Both the position numbers and the translations under genes were made by a program. The notes beneath the pieces were generated by a model. That model saw only the letters and a list, made by a program, of their open reading frames with translations. It was not told the DNA's origin and made no database searches. 15,088 nucleotides of DNA from Thermoanaerobaculia bacterium (GTDB lineage Bacteria; Acidobacteriota; Thermoanaerobaculia; Multivoradales; JAHEKO01). This document shows positions 12,719 to 15,088 of the stretch, one piece after another; within the stretch, counting starts at the first letter, position 1, and the number at the start of each line of letters is the position of its first letter. Location of the stretch: the NCBI GenBank assembly GCA_029287645.1, contig JARFQS010000145.1:1-15088 (forward strand), written 5' to 3'.

Positions 12719-14311
12719 CTACGGACGAATGACCTGCAGGGTTATAGGGTCCTGCTCATCGAGTTGGTCCAGCAACGCCTCCGAGAACTCTCGACCGTAC
12801 TTGCCGGGGTAGTGAGCGGTAGCGATGACACGCTCCTGTAGCTGGCCCAGCGGCCGAATGGTGTTGCGCAGAGTTTCGAGCCGCTGCCTCGCCATCTGGT
12901 CGCGCCTCGCCGAGGCGCCTTTCACTTTCCCGCCGAATGCGTCCAGGGCTCGCTTCATCTGCTCCCCTGTCTTGCGCCATGGGCCGGCGAGGCCGGCGTC
13001 CAACTCCAGAGCGGGGGCCTCCAAGCCGGTCAGCAGGGTCTCCAATTGCGCCCTGGCGGGTCCGAGGAACTCTTCCCCGGCGCTACCCGCGAGGTGGTCA
13101 TCCATCTCCAGACTCGGGTCCACCAGCTGCGCGAGGGTCGCGCCGCTGCCCTCCAACTTCTTCGCAAGATGTCCCTCGATCACCAGCGCCTGAGGGCGAA
13201 GAGCGATCGCCGGTGGCTCGATCTCGAGAAGGGAGTACAGGGGAGCTACCTGTGGAAGGTACGCCATCTCGCCCGGGCCCAGGACCTGCAGGCCCGTTCC
13301 GAAGACCGCATCCTGAACTACCGATCGAGCCAGAACACCCGCACTGACAACTTCAGGCTCCTGCTCGAGAGTCTCCATCAACCAAGCCACATCCCGTTCG
13401 ACGACTGGAGTTCCGCGCAACCTCAGTCCCTCCTCACCCTGCCACTCGATCCGTCGACGCTCGCCGTCGTGCAGCAGAAACAAGGGGCTGGCACCCGGCT
13501 GAGGTCGCACCTGTAGAGGGAATCCTGCGGCCTCGATGACGCGGTCCCGTTGACTTGCCGCTTCGGCGACATCGGCGCGCCGCTCCACGAGACGGCGCAT
13601 CCACGGGGCCTCCGCACGCTTCAGCTCCGGCAGCAAAGAGTCGACCATGAGCGGAGCCCGAGTCCCGAGCAGGTGCACCAGGAGCTCCGCAAACGCCGTC
13701 CCGAAGTCATTCTCGGGCCGATACCACTGACCCATCTGGTCGATCCAGGCGCTGAAGTTCTCGCCGGGGATGGCCTCTCTCAGCTCCACCAGAACCCTCT
13801 CGACTTCCTTCCCCAATGAACGAAGGCCCATGGGCCGAAGTGGTGCCGGATCCTCACCCAGGTCGAATGTCCGCGGTCCGTCGTGGGCGAAGAAAGTGGC
13901 CCGGGAGGACTCCTTGAAGTCATGGTCCTCTGTGGCGATCCAGAAGAGAGCCACGGCTGGCTGACCCGCCTGTTCCAATCGCTCGGCCCAACGCACGGCT
14001 GCCACCGCCTTGGAAAGACTGTACAGCGGCCCACCGAAAAGGCCAGGCTGCTGCCCCGTGATCACCACGAGCGTCTCTGGCGCGGCCAACTTCCGGCCCA
14101 CTTCTCGTGCCGCCGGATGGCCGTACTCTTCGTTGGCCGTCGTCAGGGCCGCGCCGAGCTCTCGGCGATCAGCGGCTGGTTGTAGAGCTGAAGGAAGAGG
14201 GGAGCCTGGAGCCTGAAATCGGACAGGCGACAAAAGCCCGACCTCGGAACCGTCGAGAAGGGCGCCCACCAGGGGGGGCAGCAGGCCGTTCTTCAGGAGG
14301 TCTAGGGCCAT
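12719..14311 (-). CDS. bshC: Bacillithiol synthase BshC (cysteine-adding enzyme)
   Basis: BshC is the proposed cysteine ligase that completes bacillithiol from GlcN-malate. Starting at ATG 14311 the protein has 530 residues, close to the roughly 540 of B. subtilis. Conserved segments are TGQQPGLFGGPLY (85-97), ALFWIATEDHDF (121-132) and a GPGEMAYLPQV (canonical GPGE-x-x-Y). The C-terminal coiled region includes LQERVIATAHYPGKYG, near the end. The frame is open for 30 more codons, but that would overlap the upstream methyltransferase gene by 86 bases. ATG 14311 lies 4 bases after the methyltransferase stop, which suggests coupling; there is no Shine-Dalgarno sequence. bshB1 follows after 38 bases. 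Confidence 0.95.
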   Translation of the reverse strand: MALDLLKNGLLPPLVGALLDGSEVGLLSPVRFQAPGSPLPSALQPAADRRELGAALTTANEEYGHPAAREVGRKLAAPETLVVITGQQPGLFGGPLYSLSKAVAAVRWAERLEQAGQPAVALFWIATEDHDFKESSRATFFAHDGPRTFDLGEDPAPLRPMGLRSLGKEVERVLVELREAIPGENFSAWIDQMGQWYRPENDFGTAFAELLVHLLGTRAPLMVDSLLPELKRAEAPWMRRLVERRADVAEAASQRDRVIEAAGFPLQVRPQPGASPLFLLHDGERRRIEWQGEEGLRLRGTPVVERDVAWLMETLEQEPEVVSAGVLARSVVQDAVFGTGLQVLGPGEMAYLPQVAPLYSLLEIEPPAIALRPQALVIEGHLAKKLEGSGATLAQLVDPSLEMDDHLAGSAGEEFLGPARAQLETLLTGLEAPALELDAGLAGPWRKTGEQMKRALDAFGGKVKGASARRDQMARQRLETLRNTIRPLGQLQERVIATAHYPGKYGREFSEALLDQLDEQDPITLQVIRP

Positions 14312-14315
14312 GTCG

Positions 14316-15035
14316 TCATGCGGGCTTGGTGCCGACGAGAATGAGTCTCTCGCTGTCACGGGTGAAGTCCTCTCCCTGGAAGCTGCCGTAGAGGGCCCCA
14401 ACCTCGAGGCCAGCTTGCTCGAGGCCGCTCAACACCTCCTCCTGTTCGTAGGCTCGCACACTCTCGACGAAGGTCTGAACGGGATGGTCCGGCGAATGGA
14501 CGCGAATTCGCTTGTTCACCCTTTGCGTCGAAGCATCGAACCATCGCTGGATCTCGGCCGTGTAGCCCTTCAAATCTCGTTGCTCTCGCTCGACGAGGTT
14601 GGCAACCACCTGGTCTCGGTTGAAGAGATCGATCAGGAAACCTCCCCCGGGCTCGAGGATCCTCGCAATCTCTTCGAGCACCCTGAAGTTCTCCTCTTCG
14701 CTCTCGAAGTATCCAAACGACGTGAAGAAGTTGAGCACTTGCCAGAAGGTGTCGTCCGAGAAGGGAAGGCAGCACATGTCTCCCGCCACCCTGGGCAGAT
14801 GAGGGGCCTGGGTCAGCAAGGTCAGGGACAGATCGAAGCCCAGGGCCCGAAACCCTCTTTGCCTCAAGATCTCAGTGTGGCGGCCAGCTCCACAAGCGAG
14901 GTCCAACACGGCTCCTCGCGGGTTCTCGCCCAAAGCTCGCTCTACGAAGTCGACATGGGTCTCGGCCTCACCCCGGTTGCGGTGAGCGTAGAGCTCCAGA
15001 TACTCCGCGCCGAACCACTCCTTGTACCAAGCCAC
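14316..15035 (-). CDS. Class I SAM-dependent methyltransferase, coupled to bshC
   Basis: The 239-residue protein has the SAM-binding motif I VLDLACGAGRH (43-53), the acidic residue Asp68 in LGFDLS (65-70), GDMCCLPF (85-92) and FFTSFGYF (103-110). ARILEPGGGFLIDLFN (124-139) is the motif after strand 4. No membrane or DNA-binding features are seen. The substrate cannot be read directly. Its stop is 4 bases before the bshC ATG, so a role on bacillithiol or a precursor (for example N-methylation) is my leading inference; a coincidental neighbour is possible. The start is GTG at 15035 with no clear ribosome binding site. The frame stays open to the contig end at 15052, so the true start could be further upstream, beyond the window. 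Confidence 0.88.
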   Translation of the reverse strand: MAWYKEWFGAEYLELYAHRNRGEAETHVDFVERALGENPRGAVLDLACGAGRHTEILRQRGFRALGFDLSLTLLTQAPHLPRVAGDMCCLPFSDDTFWQVLNFFTSFGYFESEEENFRVLEEIARILEPGGGFLIDLFNRDQVVANLVEREQRDLKGYTAEIQRWFDASTQRVNKRIRVHSPDHPVQTFVESVRAYEQEEVLSGLEQAGLEVGALYGSFQGEDFTRDSERLILVGTKPA

Positions 15036-15052
15036 GAGCGAATGATATCGAC

Positions 15053-15085
15053 CTGTCTCTTATACACATCTGACGCTGCCGACGA
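15053..15085. other. Illumina Nextera (Tn5) transposase adapter, not genomic
   Basis: CTGTCTCTTATACACATCT (15053-15071) is the Tn5 mosaic end used in Nextera libraries. It is followed at once by GACGCTGCCGACGA (15072-15085), the Read 1 adapter in reverse complement. The last three bases (15086-15088) are probably the start of the index. The genomic sequence therefore ends at 15052. Confidence 0.98.
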
Positions 15086-15088
15086 TCC

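Noticed and set aside
14312..14401. Thirty-codon N-terminal extension of bshC
   Set aside because: It would overlap the methyltransferase gene by 86 bases, and the shorter form already matches the usual BshC length.
1..15052. CRISPR arrays, insertion sequences, prophage, toxin-antitoxin or defence genes
   Set aside because: I saw no direct repeat array, transposase, integrase or recognisable defence domain on either strand.

Overview
This window looks like ordinary chromosome from a GC-rich, probably Gram-negative bacterium known only from sequencing. Coding regions have strongly GC-biased third positions. Several products carry Sec signal peptides, and the complete bacillithiol pathway points to a lineage outside the glutathione users. 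Bacillithiol with GC-rich DNA fits Acidobacteriota or a related phylum best, but this is inference; no rRNA or marker tree is available here. The right end carries a Nextera sequencing adapter (15053-15085), so this is the end of a short-read, probably metagenomic, contig. The first 140 bases hold the 3' end of a gene cut off by the left edge.

Layout, left to right. (1) 1-1750: a truncated gene tail, a secreted dienelactone-hydrolase-like enzyme (+), a small basic hypothetical protein (-), and a 51-residue membrane protein (-) directly behind tsaD. (2) 1765-2832: tsaD, for tRNA t6A modification (-), divergent from the next block. (3) 2913-6517: a + strand block gap-pgk-tpiA-secG followed by tRNA-Leu(GAG). 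It joins triose-phosphate glycolysis to the SecYEG subunit SecG, and the secG/tRNA-Leu(GAG) pair is also adjacent in E. coli (secG-leuU). (4) 6531-7091: an unrecognised all-helical protein starting 13 bases after the tRNA. (5) 7128-10099, all -: DUF4870/Tic20-like protein, Yip1-domain protein, DUF2752 protein, YidD, a DUF971 protein with two CPCxxC motifs, and a periplasmic cyclophilin. This set is rich in membrane and envelope functions. (6) 10226-15035, all -: SAM methyltransferase, bshC, bshB1, bshA, yigZ, with very tight spacing.

The most interesting part is the last block. bshA (glycosyltransferase), bshB1 (deacetylase) and bshC (cysteine ligase) make the complete bacillithiol pathway in one unit. 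A methyltransferase gene ends only 4 bases before bshC starts. Because N-methyl-bacillithiol exists in some bacteria, this methyltransferase is a good candidate for a thiol-tailoring enzyme. A second point of interest is the translationally coupled membrane cluster DUF4870-Yip1-DUF2752, whose function is unknown. I saw no CRISPR array, insertion sequence, prophage or toxin-antitoxin pair.
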